A DNA stretch of 60,466 nt from assembly GCA_964612975.1 (NCBI GenBank), contig CAZTGC010000009.1, positions 1 to 60,466 on the forward strand, in the 5' to 3' direction. This stretch comes from NZ13-RE01 sp964612975. Lineage in GTDB: Bacteria; Dictyoglomota; Dictyoglomia; Dictyoglomales; Dictyoglomaceae. Of the stretch, positions 1 through 8,455 are shown one piece after another; position 1 is the first letter of the stretch, and each line of letters opens with the position of its first letter. Below the pieces are notes generated by a model that saw only the letters and a list, made by a program, of their open reading frames with translations, ran no database searches and was not told the origin of the DNA. Position numbers and translations under genes: made by a program.

Positions 1-36
1 ATGGGGCTTTGTCCTTATAAATTTCTCCTTTGCCAT
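1..36 (-). CDS. tuf: Elongation factor Tu, first copy (5' end only)
   Basis: The minus strand encodes the first 12 residues, MAKEKFIRTKPH, the standard EF-Tu N-terminus that precedes the GTPase P-loop. The gene runs off the left edge. An AGGAGG ribosome-binding site lies about 10 bases before the ATG (codon at 36-34). EF-Tu delivers aminoacyl-tRNA to the ribosome as a GTP complex. Four tRNA genes lie just upstream on the same strand with no visible terminator between, so tuf is probably expressed as part of a tRNA-tuf transcript. The end of another tuf gene is seen at the right edge. Confidence 0.88.
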   Translation of the reverse strand, partial: MAKEKFIRTKPH

Positions 37-92
37 CCTTCCTCTTTCCTCCTAACTTTACCTATTTTTTTCTAAAGTTTTAAATTCTAAAC

Positions 93-168
93 TGGAGCCC
101 ACGACCGGGATTGAACCGGTGACCTTACCCTTACCAAGGGTACGCTCTGCCAACTGAGCTACGTGGGC
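93..168 (-). tRNA. tRNA-Thr(GGT)
   Basis: A complete cloverleaf of 76 nt with the CCA end encoded. The anticodon stem TACCC/GGGTA holds the loop TTGGTAA, giving anticodon GGT (reads ACC/ACU). The acceptor stem is GCCCACG/CGTGGGC and the discriminator base is T, so the 3' end is UCCA. It is the last tRNA before tuf. Its UCCA end and GGU anticodon match the T-box upstream of thrS at about 31.2-31.4 kb. Confidence 0.96.
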
Positions 169-175
169 TTTTTAG

Positions 176-252
176 TGGTTGCGGGGGAGGGATTTGAACC
201 CTCGACCTCCGGGTTATGAGCCCGGTGAGCTACCTGACTGCTCCACCCCGCG
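176..252 (-). tRNA. Initiator tRNA-fMet(CAT)
   Basis: A complete 77-nt tRNA with encoded CCA. The anticodon loop is CTCATAA (CAT), and the anticodon stem is CCGGG/CCCGG with three consecutive G-C pairs next to the loop. The acceptor stem starts with C opposite A, the unpaired first position typical of bacterial initiator tRNA. These two features separate it from elongator tRNA-Met. It lies between tRNA-Tyr and tRNA-Thr(GGT) in one transcription unit. Confidence 0.93.
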
Positions 253-258
253 ATCTCA

Positions 259-344
259 TGGTGGGGAGGGAGGGATTCGAACCCCCGAAGGCCTCCGCCA
301 GCAGATTTACAGTCTGCCCCCTTTATCCACTTGGGTACCTCCCC
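259..344 (-). tRNA. tRNA-Tyr(GTA)
   Basis: A class II tRNA of 86 nt with a long variable arm and encoded CCA. The anticodon stem GCAGA/TCTGC encloses CTGTAAA, giving anticodon GTA. The acceptor stem is GGGGAGG/CCTCCCC. It is separated from tRNA-Thr(TGT) by a single base, so the cluster must be processed from one precursor. Confidence 0.96.
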
Positions 345-345
345 A

Positions 346-421
346 TGGAGCCGAGGGAGGGACTCGAACCCACGACCCGCTGATTACAAATCAACTGCTC
401 TGCCAGCTGAGCTACCTCGGC
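346..421 (-). tRNA. tRNA-Thr(TGT)
   Basis: A complete 76-nt tRNA with encoded CCA. The anticodon loop TTTGTAA gives anticodon TGT (reads ACA). The acceptor stem is GCCGAGG/CCTCGGC and the discriminator base is T. It is the first gene of the four-tRNA cluster and begins 12 bases downstream of the -10 element at 433-438. Confidence 0.96.
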
Positions 422-432
422 TTTAACAAAAA

Positions 433-461
433 AGTATATCTTTAGATAAATTTAAAGTCAA
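433..461 (-). promoter_or_regulatory. Promoter of the tRNA-tuf transcript
   Basis: Reading the minus strand, TTGACT (461-456), a 17-base spacer and TATACT (438-433) form a near-consensus sigma-70 type promoter. The expected start lies just before tRNA-Thr(TGT) at 421. The same TTGACT/17-base arrangement occurs at 6352-6329 and 31564-31536. Confidence 0.85.
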
Positions 462-470
462 GTCCTATGT

Positions 471-476
471 TATAAT
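471..476 (+). promoter_or_regulatory. Probable -10 element for rpsA
   Basis: A perfect TATAAT sits 30 bases before the rpsA start on the plus strand. No good -35 hexamer is visible at 16-18 bases upstream, where the sequence is AT-rich and overlaps the -35 region of the divergent tRNA-tuf promoter. This is inferred from position and the -10 match only. Confidence 0.4.
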
Positions 477-505
477 AAATAAAAAAACAGAGGAGGTCAA
501 GAAAT

Positions 506-2185
506 ATGGAGGAAATAATGGAAATTAATTTAGAGGAGATCTCTTTAGAAAATTTAGAGATAGGGAATATAGTACATGGAAACATACTAATGGTTGAAAA
601 ACAAGGAATTTGGTTAGATATAGGAGGAAAATATAATGCTTTCTTAGATTTTGAAGAGACAACTCCAAGCTTTCGTGCAAAATTAAAAAGGGGACAAATT
701 AAAGATTCTGTTCCTCTATTAATTCAGAATATTAATCATAGAGAGGGAATAATTTATACTTCCCAGAAAAAGGCTATAGAAAAGCAAGGTTGGGAAAATT
801 TAATGTGGGCATTTGAAAATGATGAGACCATAGAAGGAAAAATTAAAGAGTTTAATGGGAAAGGATTTATTGTAGAAGTAGGAGAAGAAATAAATGGATT
901 TATTCCTTTTAATCTTATTGATATTTATCGACCGAGAAATCCTAATACTTATATAAATAGAAAAGTAAATGCTAGAATCATTAAACTCAATCCAGAGAGG
1001 AAACAAATTATTTTATCCGTTAGAAGTATTTTAGAAGAGAAATTAGAGGAGAAAAGACAAAAGCTTTGGGATAGAATCAAAAAATCTGATATTGTAAAAG
1101 GTAGAATAAAGGAAGTTAGTGATGAAGGTCTAAAAGTAGACTTAGGCTTGGGAATTTTAGGAAATATCTCCTATGAAGAATTATCTTGGTTTCCTATAAA
1201 AAACATATATAGAAATTTCCAAAGAGGAGATATAATAAGGGCAAAAATTTTAAATATTGAGGAGGAGAAGAAGGAAGTTAAATTAAGTATTAGATTGGCT
1301 CAACCTAATCCTTGGGAAGTCTTCTTAGAGAGATATCCAAAAGAGACAATCCAGCAAGGAGAAATTGTAAAGATAACATCTGGACTTGTAATTAAAGTAG
1401 ATAATCTTATTGGTTTTGCTCCTCCCTCAGAAATATCTTGGGGAAGACTTGGAAATATAAAAGATAATTTCAATGTAGGGGATAAAGTAAAGGTTAAAAT
1501 ATTAGATGTAAATCCTGAAAATAGAAGGATACTTTTAAGTATAAAACATGTGGAGCCAAATCCCTGGGAGATAGTAGATGAGATTCTTCAAGAAGGTAAA
1601 AAAACAACTGGAAAAATTATTAATATAGCTGATTTTGGGGTTTTCTTAGAGATTAAACCTGGATTAGAGGGTTTTATACCAAAAAGATTATTGAGTTGGG
1701 AAAGAATAGAAAATATTGAAGAAATGTTCAAAATCGGAGATATTTTAGAGGTTCAAGTTGTAGAAATTAATAAAGAAAATAGAAGACTTTTATTAAGCAG
1801 AAAAGCATTACTAAAAGATCCATGGGAAGAGATCCTAAAAAAATATCACGAAGGGATGAATGTTGTCGGTAAAGTAATTGGTATAAATAATCAGGGAGCA
1901 GTCTTAGAGATAGAAACTGGGATTGAAGGTTTTCTTCCCAACTCTCAGAAGGGAACGAGAGATGATAATCTTGATCTAAATTTAAATCAAGAGGTTGAAG
2001 TAAAAATAATTTTTATAGATTCTTCTTCAAGAAGAATAATTCTTTCCAGAAAGGCCTTAATAAAAGAGAAAGAAGAAAAGGAACTGGAAAAATATTTACT
2101 GCAAAATCTCCCTCCACGGATAACCCTTAGAGAAATAATGAACATAAAACTTAAAGGAAGAAAGGAGAATAAAATTGACTTCTAA
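506..2185 (+). CDS. rpsA: 30S ribosomal protein S1 (six S1 domains)
   Basis: A 559-residue protein made of six S1 RNA-binding (OB-fold) repeats at roughly residues 18-90, 105-180, 190-265, 280-355, 370-445 and 455-530. This is the length and architecture of the classic six-domain S1 of Proteobacteria (557 residues in E. coli). Repeats 4 and 5 are the most canonical, with the LLS signature at strand 5; repeat 1 is divergent, as usual. S1 binds mRNA on the 30S subunit and helps initiation on weakly defined leaders. The start at 506 has a GAGGAGGT site eight bases upstream. It is first in a plus-strand set with the YdjM-like gene (11-base overlap) and serS. Confidence 0.88.
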   Translation: MEEIMEINLEEISLENLEIGNIVHGNILMVEKQGIWLDIGGKYNAFLDFEETTPSFRAKLKRGQIKDSVPLLIQNINHREGIIYTSQKKAIEKQGWENLMWAFENDETIEGKIKEFNGKGFIVEVGEEINGFIPFNLIDIYRPRNPNTYINRKVNARIIKLNPERKQIILSVRSILEEKLEEKRQKLWDRIKKSDIVKGRIKEVSDEGLKVDLGLGILGNISYEELSWFPIKNIYRNFQRGDIIRAKILNIEEEKKEVKLSIRLAQPNPWEVFLERYPKETIQQGEIVKITSGLVIKVDNLIGFAPPSEISWGRLGNIKDNFNVGDKVKVKILDVNPENRRILLSIKHVEPNPWEIVDEILQEGKKTTGKIINIADFGVFLEIKPGLEGFIPKRLLSWERIENIEEMFKIGDILEVQVVEINKENRRLLLSRKALLKDPWEEILKKYHEGMNVVGKVIGINNQGAVLEIETGIEGFLPNSQKGTRDDNLDLNLNQEVEVKIIFIDSSSRRIILSRKALIKEKEEKELEKYLLQNLPPRITLREIMNIKLKGRKENKIDF

Positions 2186-2852
2186 GACCCATCAAAGCTT
2201 TGGTTTAATGATAGCTCAAATTTTTTATCCTAATTTCATCAATGCTATCCCCCACAATCAAATTTATTGGACCAGTGGGTTTGTTTTAGGAGTCATATGG
2301 GGGGCTCTAATTCCTGATATTGATGCACCTCATTCTGAGTTTCCAGAGAGATTGGTCTCTCAAAATTTTCTTATCAGCTTCCTAAGTCTTCTTATAACTT
2401 TATTACTTGGAATAAAATTATTTTCCTTTGTAAACAAGAATAATTTCTTTTACTTTCTAATATTTACTCTTATTGGATTTAACATTTTAAGTATCCTTCT
2501 AAAGGTCTTTTTTAAAAAATATTTTATACATAGGGGTATTACCCATAGCATTTGGGGCATAATAATAATAAACATTTTTTTACTTATTCCTCAGAATAAC
2601 ATTTATTCTCTTCCTTCTCTTTTTGCTTCATTATATAATGGTGCTATATGGGGTATAAATATAGGGTATATAAGCCATCTATTAAGTGATTCCCTAACAT
2701 TTGCAGGGATAAGGCCTTTCTTTCCTTTTAATTTAAAAATAAGTCTTAATCTTTTTAAAACTCATAGCTTTACAGAAAAAGTTCTTTTTTATTTTTTTAA
2801 CATTATGAATTTTATTTTGTTAATGAGAACTATTTCTAACACAGGAGGTTAA
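2175..2852 (+). CDS. YdjM-family membrane-bound metal-dependent hydrolase
   Basis: A 225-residue membrane protein. It carries the motifs of the YdjM/DUF457 family: an early THQ, PDID followed by APH at about residues 47-52, HRGITHS at about 117-123, and SHLLSD at about 165-170. These His/Asp residues are thought to bind metal. Several hydrophobic segments (about 67-90, 92-112, 125-140, 200-220) place it in the inner membrane. The substrate is unknown. Translation starts at a TTG inside the 3' end of rpsA, with AAAGGAG seven bases upstream, suggesting translational coupling. It ends two bases before serS. Confidence 0.75.
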   Translation: MTSKTHQSFGLMIAQIFYPNFINAIPHNQIYWTSGFVLGVIWGALIPDIDAPHSEFPERLVSQNFLISFLSLLITLLLGIKLFSFVNKNNFFYFLIFTLIGFNILSILLKVFFKKYFIHRGITHSIWGIIIINIFLLIPQNNIYSLPSLFASLYNGAIWGINIGYISHLLSDSLTFAGIRPFFPFNLKISLNLFKTHSFTEKVLFYFFNIMNFILLMRTISNTGG

Positions 2853-2854
2853 TT

Positions 2855-4156
2855 ATGATAGATATTAAAGTATTAAGGGAAAAAGCTCAGGAAATGAAGG
2901 AAAATATATTATTAAGAAATTTAGACTTAGAAAAATACAATGTGGATTTGATTTTAGAGATAGATAGAAAAAGGAGAGAAAAACAAAAGATATTAGATGA
3001 ATTAAAAAATGAAAGGAATAAAATCTCTCAAGAAATAGGGAAAAAAACTGGAGAAGAAAAAAATGAATTAATAAAAAAAGCAAAGGAGTTAAAGGAAGAT
3101 ATAGACAAACTTGAGAAAGAATTTGAAAATTTAGAGAGAGAAATGCATAAATACTTGTGGCAGCTCCCAAACTTTCTACTTCCCGAGACTCCTAAAGGTA
3201 AAGATGAGAGGGATAATATTGAAATTAAAAAATGGAAGGAACCAAAGGTTTTTTCTTTTCCTCCTCGGGATCATTTAGAATTAGCTTTAATGAACGACCT
3301 TATAGATTTTGAAAGAGGAAGTAAAATTACTGGAAGTAATTTTTATTATCTAAAAAATGAAGCAGTCATCTTAGAATTTGCCCTTTTCCAATTTATAATA
3401 GATCAACTTTTACCCGAGGAATTTAAAATCTTCATAACACCTGATTTAGCCAAGAATGAAATTCTGGATGGTATAGGATTTCAGCCTCGAGGGCCTGAAA
3501 CTCAAATATACAGAATTGAAGATACAAATTTAGGTTTAATAGCAACCGCAGAAATTACCTTAGGTGGTTATCATAAAAATGAAATTATAGACGAAACGGA
3601 GCTACCATTAAAATATTTAGGTTTTTCTCATTGCTTCAGAACAGAAGCAGGAGCCTATGGAAGGTATAGTAGAGGATTATATAGAGTCCATCAATTTAGT
3701 AAGGCAGAAATATTTATTTTTTGCAAGCCAGAGGATTCTAAAAAAATGCATGAATATATTCTAAGTCTTGAGGAGAAAATCCTCTCAAAATTAGATATTC
3801 CATATAGAGTAATGGATATTTGCTCTGGAGATTTAGGAGCACCAGCAGCACGAAAGTTTGATATTGAAGCATGGATGCCCGGAAGGGGAGAATATGGAGA
3901 AGTAACCAGCTGTTCCAATTGTACAGATTATCAAGCAAGAAGACTTAATATTAGATTTAGAAGATTAACTGGCGAAGTAGAGTATGTCCATATGTTAAAT
4001 GGAACGGCAATAGCAATTTCAAGAGCTCTAATAGCAATATTAGAAAATTTCCAACAGGAGGATGGATCAATTATAATTCCCGAGGTTCTCCATCCCTATA
4101 CCTTAGGAATAAAAGAAATAAAACCAAAAAGAAAAGTCTTAAAGAATTTTACTTAA
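2855..4156 (+). CDS. serS: Seryl-tRNA synthetase
   Basis: A 433-residue class II synthetase that charges tRNA-Ser. Residues about 25-110 form the charged antiparallel coiled-coil arm, rich in Lys and Glu, that grips the long variable arm of tRNA-Ser. Motif 2 is seen as FRTEAGAYGRYSRGLYR at about residues 257-273. Motif 3 is seen as NGTAIAISRALIAILENFQQ near residue 380, followed by the PEVLHPY ending of the family. The ATG has AGGAGG seven bases upstream. The last 18 bases overlap the 3' end of the convergent transporter ATPase gene. No T-box is present upstream. Confidence 0.95.
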   Translation: MIDIKVLREKAQEMKENILLRNLDLEKYNVDLILEIDRKRREKQKILDELKNERNKISQEIGKKTGEEKNELIKKAKELKEDIDKLEKEFENLEREMHKYLWQLPNFLLPETPKGKDERDNIEIKKWKEPKVFSFPPRDHLELALMNDLIDFERGSKITGSNFYYLKNEAVILEFALFQFIIDQLLPEEFKIFITPDLAKNEILDGIGFQPRGPETQIYRIEDTNLGLIATAEITLGGYHKNEIIDETELPLKYLGFSHCFRTEAGAYGRYSRGLYRVHQFSKAEIFIFCKPEDSKKMHEYILSLEEKILSKLDIPYRVMDICSGDLGAPAARKFDIEAWMPGRGEYGEVTSCSNCTDYQARRLNIRFRRLTGEVEYVHMLNGTAIAISRALIAILENFQQEDGSIIIPEVLHPYTLGIKEIKPKRKVLKNFT

Positions 4157-4861
4157 AAAGGAAATTGTTCTTTCCTCACGGGGAGAAAAAAAAATTCGAG
4201 AGGGAGATCCCTGTTCTACGATCTGTCCTTGATCCAAGAAGATAACCCAATCTGCAACTTCCCTTGCAAAGCCCATCTCATGAGTTGCTATTATCATAGT
4301 CATTCCCTCAAGAGCCAATTGTCTTATAACATCTAATACTTCCTTTGTCATCTCAGGATCAATAGATGAAGTTGGTTCATCAAAAAGCATTACCTCAGGC
4401 TCCATAGCTAAAGCTCTTGCAATAGCAACTCTTTGTTGTTGCCCACCAGAGAGTTGAGAGGGGAAACTTTTAGCTTTATCTAATAATCCAACTCTTTTCA
4501 ATAATTCGTAGGCTTTTTCCTTCGCCAATTCAGGATCTATCTTTTTGACTTTAATAGGGGCTAAGGTAATATTATCTAAAACTGAAAGATGGGGAAATAA
4601 GTTAAATAATTGAAAGACCATGCCTACTCTCTGCCTTATTTTATTAATATCAACCTTTGGATCTGTAATTAATGTCCCATCTATATATATTTCTCCAATA
4701 GTAGGCTCTTCTAAACGATTTATACATTTTAATAAAGTACTTTTACCCCCACCACTGGGGCCAATTAAAACTAAAACTTCTCCCTTTTTTACTTCTAAAT
4801 TTATACCTTTTAAGACATGTAGATTTTTAAATTTTTTATGTAAATTGACAACTTTAATCAC
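4139..4861 (-). CDS. Polar amino acid ABC transporter, ATP-binding protein
   Basis: A 240-residue ATPase of the GlnQ/HisP type. It has Walker A GPSGGGKST at residues 34-42, a Q-loop, the signature LSGGQQQRVAIARALA at about 136-151, Walker B VMLFDEPTSS and the switch histidine in ATHEMGFA. It drives uptake by the neighbouring permease and binding protein. It starts at GTG, overlapping the permease stop by eight bases, so translation is likely coupled. Subfamily similarity suggests glutamine, arginine or another polar amino acid; the substrate cannot be read from sequence. Confidence 0.92.
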   Translation of the reverse strand: MIKVVNLHKKFKNLHVLKGINLEVKKGEVLVLIGPSGGGKSTLLKCINRLEEPTIGEIYIDGTLITDPKVDINKIRQRVGMVFQLFNLFPHLSVLDNITLAPIKVKKIDPELAKEKAYELLKRVGLLDKAKSFPSQLSGGQQQRVAIARALAMEPEVMLFDEPTSSIDPEMTKEVLDVIRQLALEGMTMIIATHEMGFAREVADWVIFLDQGQIVEQGSPSRIFFSPREERTISFLSKIL

Positions 4862-5510
4862 CCTTTTTCAGCCTCTTTTCTAAATAACTTGATAATCTTG
4901 TTAATGGAATAGTCATAATCAAATAGAAAAGGGTAACTCCAATAAAAGGACTAAAAACATTAGCTTTCCAAGCTACCAGTTCCCTCCCAGATCTTAAAAG
5001 TTCTGTAACTGCTAAGGTTGAAGCTAAAGAACTTTCTTTAAGCATTGAGGCAAATTCATTGGTTAAGGGAGGTAATATTCTTCTAAATGCCTGAGGGAGA
5101 ATTATATATCTCATTGCCTGAAAATATGCCATTCCTAAGGAACGAGCTGCCTCCATTTGTCCCTTTTCTATAGATTGAATTCCTCCTCTAAATATTTCAC
5201 CGACATAAGCAGCAGAATTTAAAGAAAGACCAGTAATTGCAGCCGTTACGGCAGGAAGATTTAAACCAATAGAAGGTAAAGCATAATAAATAATCAATAA
5301 TTGCATAAGGAGAGGTGTTCCCCTTATAATTTCTATATATAAACCTGTGGGATATCTAAATATTGGATTTTTTGATACTCTTCCAAGGCTTAAAATTAAA
5401 CCAAGAATAATTCCAATACTTACAGAAATTAAAGTAAGGCGCAGCGTCATAACTGCACCCTTTAATAAATATGGGATACCATCAATAAAAACTTCTAAAT
5501 TAAAATCCAA
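4854..5510 (-). CDS. Polar amino acid ABC transporter, permease
   Basis: A 218-residue membrane protein of the His/Glu/Gln/Arg permease family, with about five hydrophobic segments. The EAA-type cytoplasmic loop that contacts the ATPase is visible as EAARSLGMAYFQAMRYIILP at about residues 120-139. The early segment GAVMTLRLTLISVSIGIILG is typical of the family N-terminus. It starts at TTG with GGAG seven bases upstream. It lies between the binding-protein gene (12-base gap) and the ATPase gene (overlap), in the usual order for this class of importer. Confidence 0.92.
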   Translation of the reverse strand: MDFNLEVFIDGIPYLLKGAVMTLRLTLISVSIGIILGLILSLGRVSKNPIFRYPTGLYIEIIRGTPLLMQLLIIYYALPSIGLNLPAVTAAITGLSLNSAAYVGEIFRGGIQSIEKGQMEAARSLGMAYFQAMRYIILPQAFRRILPPLTNEFASMLKESSLASTLAVTELLRSGRELVAWKANVFSPFIGVTLFYLIMTIPLTRLSSYLEKRLKKGD

Positions 5511-5522
5511 GCTATCACTCCT

Positions 5523-6296
5523 TTATCTAAGAGGTAAAGATCCAAACCATTTTTTATAAATTTCATCATATTTTCCACTTTTTTTCAGTTGATCAAGGAT
5601 TAAATTTATTTTTATTAAGAGATCAGTATCTTCCTTTCTTACAGCAATTCCATATCTTTCAATTGTAAAAGGCTTTCCAATACATTTGATCTTAGGATGA
5701 GTCTTAGCATAATATAATGATACAGGCATATCATTAATAACAGCATCTACTCTTCCTAATTCTAAATCCATAAATGCCTCAGGGATTGTCTCATAACTTC
5801 TAATTTCTTTAATACCTATTTTGTCCTTCAATTTTTTTGCAGCAATTTCTCCTGTAGTTCCCAATTGGACCCCCACAACCTTTCCCTTTAAATCCTTTTC
5901 AGATTTTATTGTAGTATTATCTGCTCTTACAGCAATAATCTGTCCTGAATCAAAATATGGCTTAGAAAAATTAATTTCCTTTTTCCTTTCCTCTGTAATA
6001 GTCATAGCTGAGATTATAATATCAAACTTCTTTGCTTTAAGAGCAGCAATAATTCCATCAAAGGATGTATTTATAATTTCCAATTTTACTCCTAAAGCAT
6101 TTGCAATCTCCTGAGCAATATCTATATCAAATCCAACTGGTTTATCTCCTTCCATAAACTCAAAGGGTGCGTAAGCAACATCACTCCCAACTTTTAGAAC
6201 TCCAGCCTTTTTAATTCTCTCCACAGCACCCGCAGAAAAGATAGGTATAATTAAGAGAAGAAGAAATATCAATAGATAAAGTAAATTTTTCCTCAT
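5523..6296 (-). CDS. Polar amino acid ABC transporter, substrate-binding protein
   Basis: A 257-residue secreted binding protein of family 3. Residues 1-25 form a cleavable-type signal peptide ending near FSAGA. The mature part shows the family pattern: LKVGSDVAYAPFEF, GFDIDIAQEIANALG, FDIIISAMTITEERKKEINF and a central VVGVQLGTTGE. No lipobox cysteine follows the signal, so it should be a free periplasmic protein rather than a lipoprotein, which fits a cell with an outer membrane. It is the first gene of the three-gene transporter operon, behind the promoter at 6329-6357. Confidence 0.93.
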   Translation of the reverse strand: MRKNLLYLLIFLLLLIIPIFSAGAVERIKKAGVLKVGSDVAYAPFEFMEGDKPVGFDIDIAQEIANALGVKLEIINTSFDGIIAALKAKKFDIIISAMTITEERKKEINFSKPYFDSGQIIAVRADNTTIKSEKDLKGKVVGVQLGTTGEIAAKKLKDKIGIKEIRSYETIPEAFMDLELGRVDAVINDMPVSLYYAKTHPKIKCIGKPFTIERYGIAVRKEDTDLLIKINLILDQLKKSGKYDEIYKKWFGSLPLR

Positions 6297-6328
6297 ATTT
6301 ATCTATCCTCCTTATTAAACTTTTATTC

Positions 6329-6357
6329 ATTATAAGAATATTGATTTGCAAAGTCAA
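6329..6357 (-). promoter_or_regulatory. Promoter of the amino-acid transporter operon
   Basis: On the minus strand TTGACT (6357-6352), a spacer of exactly 17 bases and TATAAT (6334-6329) precede the binding-protein ATG at 6296. An AAGGAGG site follows close to the start codon. Confidence 0.87.
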
Positions 6358-6392
6358 ACACAGATAAAGAATCCTTCTATATAGAAATTCTA

Positions 6393-6421
6393 TTGAACTT
6401 TTTAAAATTCTGGGCTATTCT
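6393..6421 (+). promoter_or_regulatory. Promoter of hslO
   Basis: TTGAAC at 6393-6398, a 17-base spacer and TATTCT at 6416-6421 lie 29 bases before the hslO start on the plus strand. This makes the 6297-6449 gap a divergent promoter region, with the two promoters back to back rather than overlapping. Confidence 0.72.
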
Positions 6422-6449
6422 TTTATAGATCTCCAAAGGAGAAGTAAAA

Positions 6450-7334
6450 ATGGATTATCTGGTAAGGGGTATAGGAGAAAAAGGTAAAATCACAGTGTAT
6501 GTAGCCAAAACTATAGATTTAGTTGAAAAAGCTCGAATAATTCACAATGCTTCACCAACAGCAATAGCAGCCTTGGGTAGAGCATTGACCTTGGTAGCAA
6601 TTATGGGAAAAATGCTTAAAGGAAAAGAAACTATAAGTCTTCAAATATTAGGAAATGGACCTTTAGGTGGAATCTTTGTAGACTCAGATGCCTATGGAAA
6701 TGTTAGAGGTTATGTGAAGAGGCCATACATAGATCTTCCCCCTACTCCTGAAGGGAAATTGGATGTCTCAAGTGCAGTCGGACAAAAGGGGATAATAAGT
6801 ATAGTAAGAGACTTAGGATTAAAGAAACCTTATAGGGGATCTACAAATTTAGTTTCCGGTAGTATAGCAAAGGACTTAGCTTATTATTTTAGATCTTCTG
6901 AACAACAACCTTCTGTAGTAGCTGCAGGGGTATATGTAGATAAATCAGGAAGGGTCTCTTCAGCAGGAGGTTATATAGTTCAGATCCTTCCTGATACTTC
7001 TTTGGATTTAATTGAAAAACTTGAAAACAACATATACTCTATGGACCCACCAAGCCAACTTATTTTAAAAGGTATCTCTCCAGAAGAAATAGCAGAGAAA
7101 ATATTAAAGGATTTAGACAAAAAAATTTTTGATTCTGAGAAACTTATTTATTCTTGTAGATGTAGCAGACCTAAAGCTGAAAATGTACTTTTAGCGTTAG
7201 GTATTAAGGAATTAAGAGAGTTAATTAATAAACAAGAAACAATAGAGGTAAAATGCGAATTCTGTGGAAATAAATACAAATTTATCCCCAAAGATTTAGA
7301 AGAACTAATTAATTTGTTAAAAAATAAACACTAA
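6450..7334 (+). CDS. hslO: Redox-regulated chaperone Hsp33
   Basis: A 294-residue cytoplasmic holdase chaperone. The redox switch is intact: Cys236 and Cys238 (CRC) and Cys269 and Cys272 (CEFC) form the zinc centre that releases metal and forms disulfides under oxidative stress. The N-terminal domain begins YLVRGIGEKGKITVYVA, characteristic of the family. AAGGAG lies about ten bases before the ATG. The gene stands alone on the plus strand and ends two bases from the end of the convergent alanine dehydrogenase gene. Confidence 0.95.
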   Translation: MDYLVRGIGEKGKITVYVAKTIDLVEKARIIHNASPTAIAALGRALTLVAIMGKMLKGKETISLQILGNGPLGGIFVDSDAYGNVRGYVKRPYIDLPPTPEGKLDVSSAVGQKGIISIVRDLGLKKPYRGSTNLVSGSIAKDLAYYFRSSEQQPSVVAAGVYVDKSGRVSSAGGYIVQILPDTSLDLIEKLENNIYSMDPPSQLILKGISPEEIAEKILKDLDKKIFDSEKLIYSCRCSRPKAENVLLALGIKELRELINKQETIEVKCEFCGNKYKFIPKDLEELINLLKNKH

Positions 7335-7336
7335 AA

Positions 7337-8455
7337 TTAATCTTCCAATATTTCTTCCAATGGAATATACGAAAGATTAAAAGCTTCAGCGATAGCTTTA
7401 TAGGCAATCTTACCTTCTACTAAATTAACTCCCTTTCTTAATGACGAATTTTCCTTTACTGCCCTCTTCCACCCTTTATCTGCTAATTCTAAAACATAGG
7501 GTAGAGTATTTAAGGTTAAAGCACGGGTTGCAGTTCGAGGTACAGCTCCAGGCATGTTAGAAACAGAATAATGTATGATCTCCTCTTCCTCATAAATAGG
7601 ATTTAAATGAGTTGTGGGTTTTGAAGTTTCAGAACATCCTCCTTGATCGATAGCGACATCAACAAAAACCGCACCAGGTTTCATACTTCTGAGCATCTCC
7701 CTGGTAATAATTTTGGGAGCCTTTGCACCAGGAATTAATACTGCTCCTATAAGAAGATCTGCATATTTTACAACCATTCTAATGTTGTAGTTATCAGCAA
7801 TCATAGTAGTTACTCTTCCTTGAAAAAATTCATCTAAAAATCTTAATCTTCGAGGATTAATATCTAATACTGTTACTTGAGCTCCCATACCTAAGGCTAT
7901 CCTTGCAGCATTAAAACCTACAGTTCCTCCACCAAGAATTACAACCGTAGCTGGAGGAACTCCCGCAACTCCAGAAAGAAGAATACCTCTTCCTCCATAA
8001 GGCTTTTCTAAATATTTTGCTCCTTCTAAAGGTGCCATCCTGCCAGCAATTTCACTCATAGGAGCAAGTAACGGTAAAAATTTATCTTCATTTTGTACTG
8101 TCTCATATGCTATTCCAATTATTTTCTTATTTAAAAGATTCAAAGTTAGATCGTAAGAAGCTGCAAGATGTAAATAAGTAAATAATACTTGTCCTTCTTT
8201 TAACAAAGAATACTCTTCAGGTAACGGCTCTTTTACTTTTAAAATTAACTCTGATTCGTAAAAAACATCTTCATGTCTTGATACAATTCTTGCACCTGCC
8301 CACTTATATTCTTCATCAGAAAAACCACTTCCAATTCCTGCCCCTTTTTCTATAATTACCATATGTCCCCGTTGAACTAATGTCTCTACGCCTCCAGGAA
8401 CAATTGCAACTCGATTTTCTTCAGATTTAATTTCCTTAGGAATTCCAATAATCAT
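7337..8455 (-). CDS. ald: Alanine dehydrogenase
   Basis: A 372-residue NAD-dependent enzyme interconverting L-alanine and pyruvate plus ammonia. The start IIGIPKEIKSEENRVA and the substrate-site lysine in LKVKEPLPEEY are family hallmarks. The nucleotide-binding glycine motif VILGGGTVGFNAA occurs at about residues 172-184, and the catalytic-loop region VDVAIDQGGCSETSKPT at about 266-282. It starts four bases inside the 3' end of the NUDIX gene, with AAGGAGG upstream, and is the last gene of the long minus-strand array. Confidence 0.95.
   Translation of the reverse strand: MIIGIPKEIKSEENRVAIVPGGVETLVQRGHMVIIEKGAGIGSGFSDEEYKWAGARIVSRHEDVFYESELILKVKEPLPEEYSLLKEGQVLFTYLHLAASYDLTLNLLNKKIIGIAYETVQNEDKFLPLLAPMSEIAGRMAPLEGAKYLEKPYGGRGILLSGVAGVPPATVVILGGGTVGFNAARIALGMGAQVTVLDINPRRLRFLDEFFQGRVTTMIADNYNIRMVVKYADLLIGAVLIPGAKAPKIITREMLRSMKPGAVFVDVAIDQGGCSETSKPTTHLNPIYEEEEIIHYSVSNMPGAVPRTATRALTLNTLPYVLELADKGWKRAVKENSSLRKGVNLVEGKIAYKAIAEAFNLSYIPLEEILED

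Noticed and set aside
179..445. Plus-strand open frame of 88 codons across the tRNA cluster
   Set aside because: It is antisense to three tRNA genes, with no ribosome site and tRNA-derived composition; the tRNA structures explain the sequence.
4140..4200. Bidirectional terminator between serS and the ATPase gene
   Set aside because: The only hairpin (GGAAA/TTTCC) has five weak pairs and is not followed by a proper U-run on either strand.
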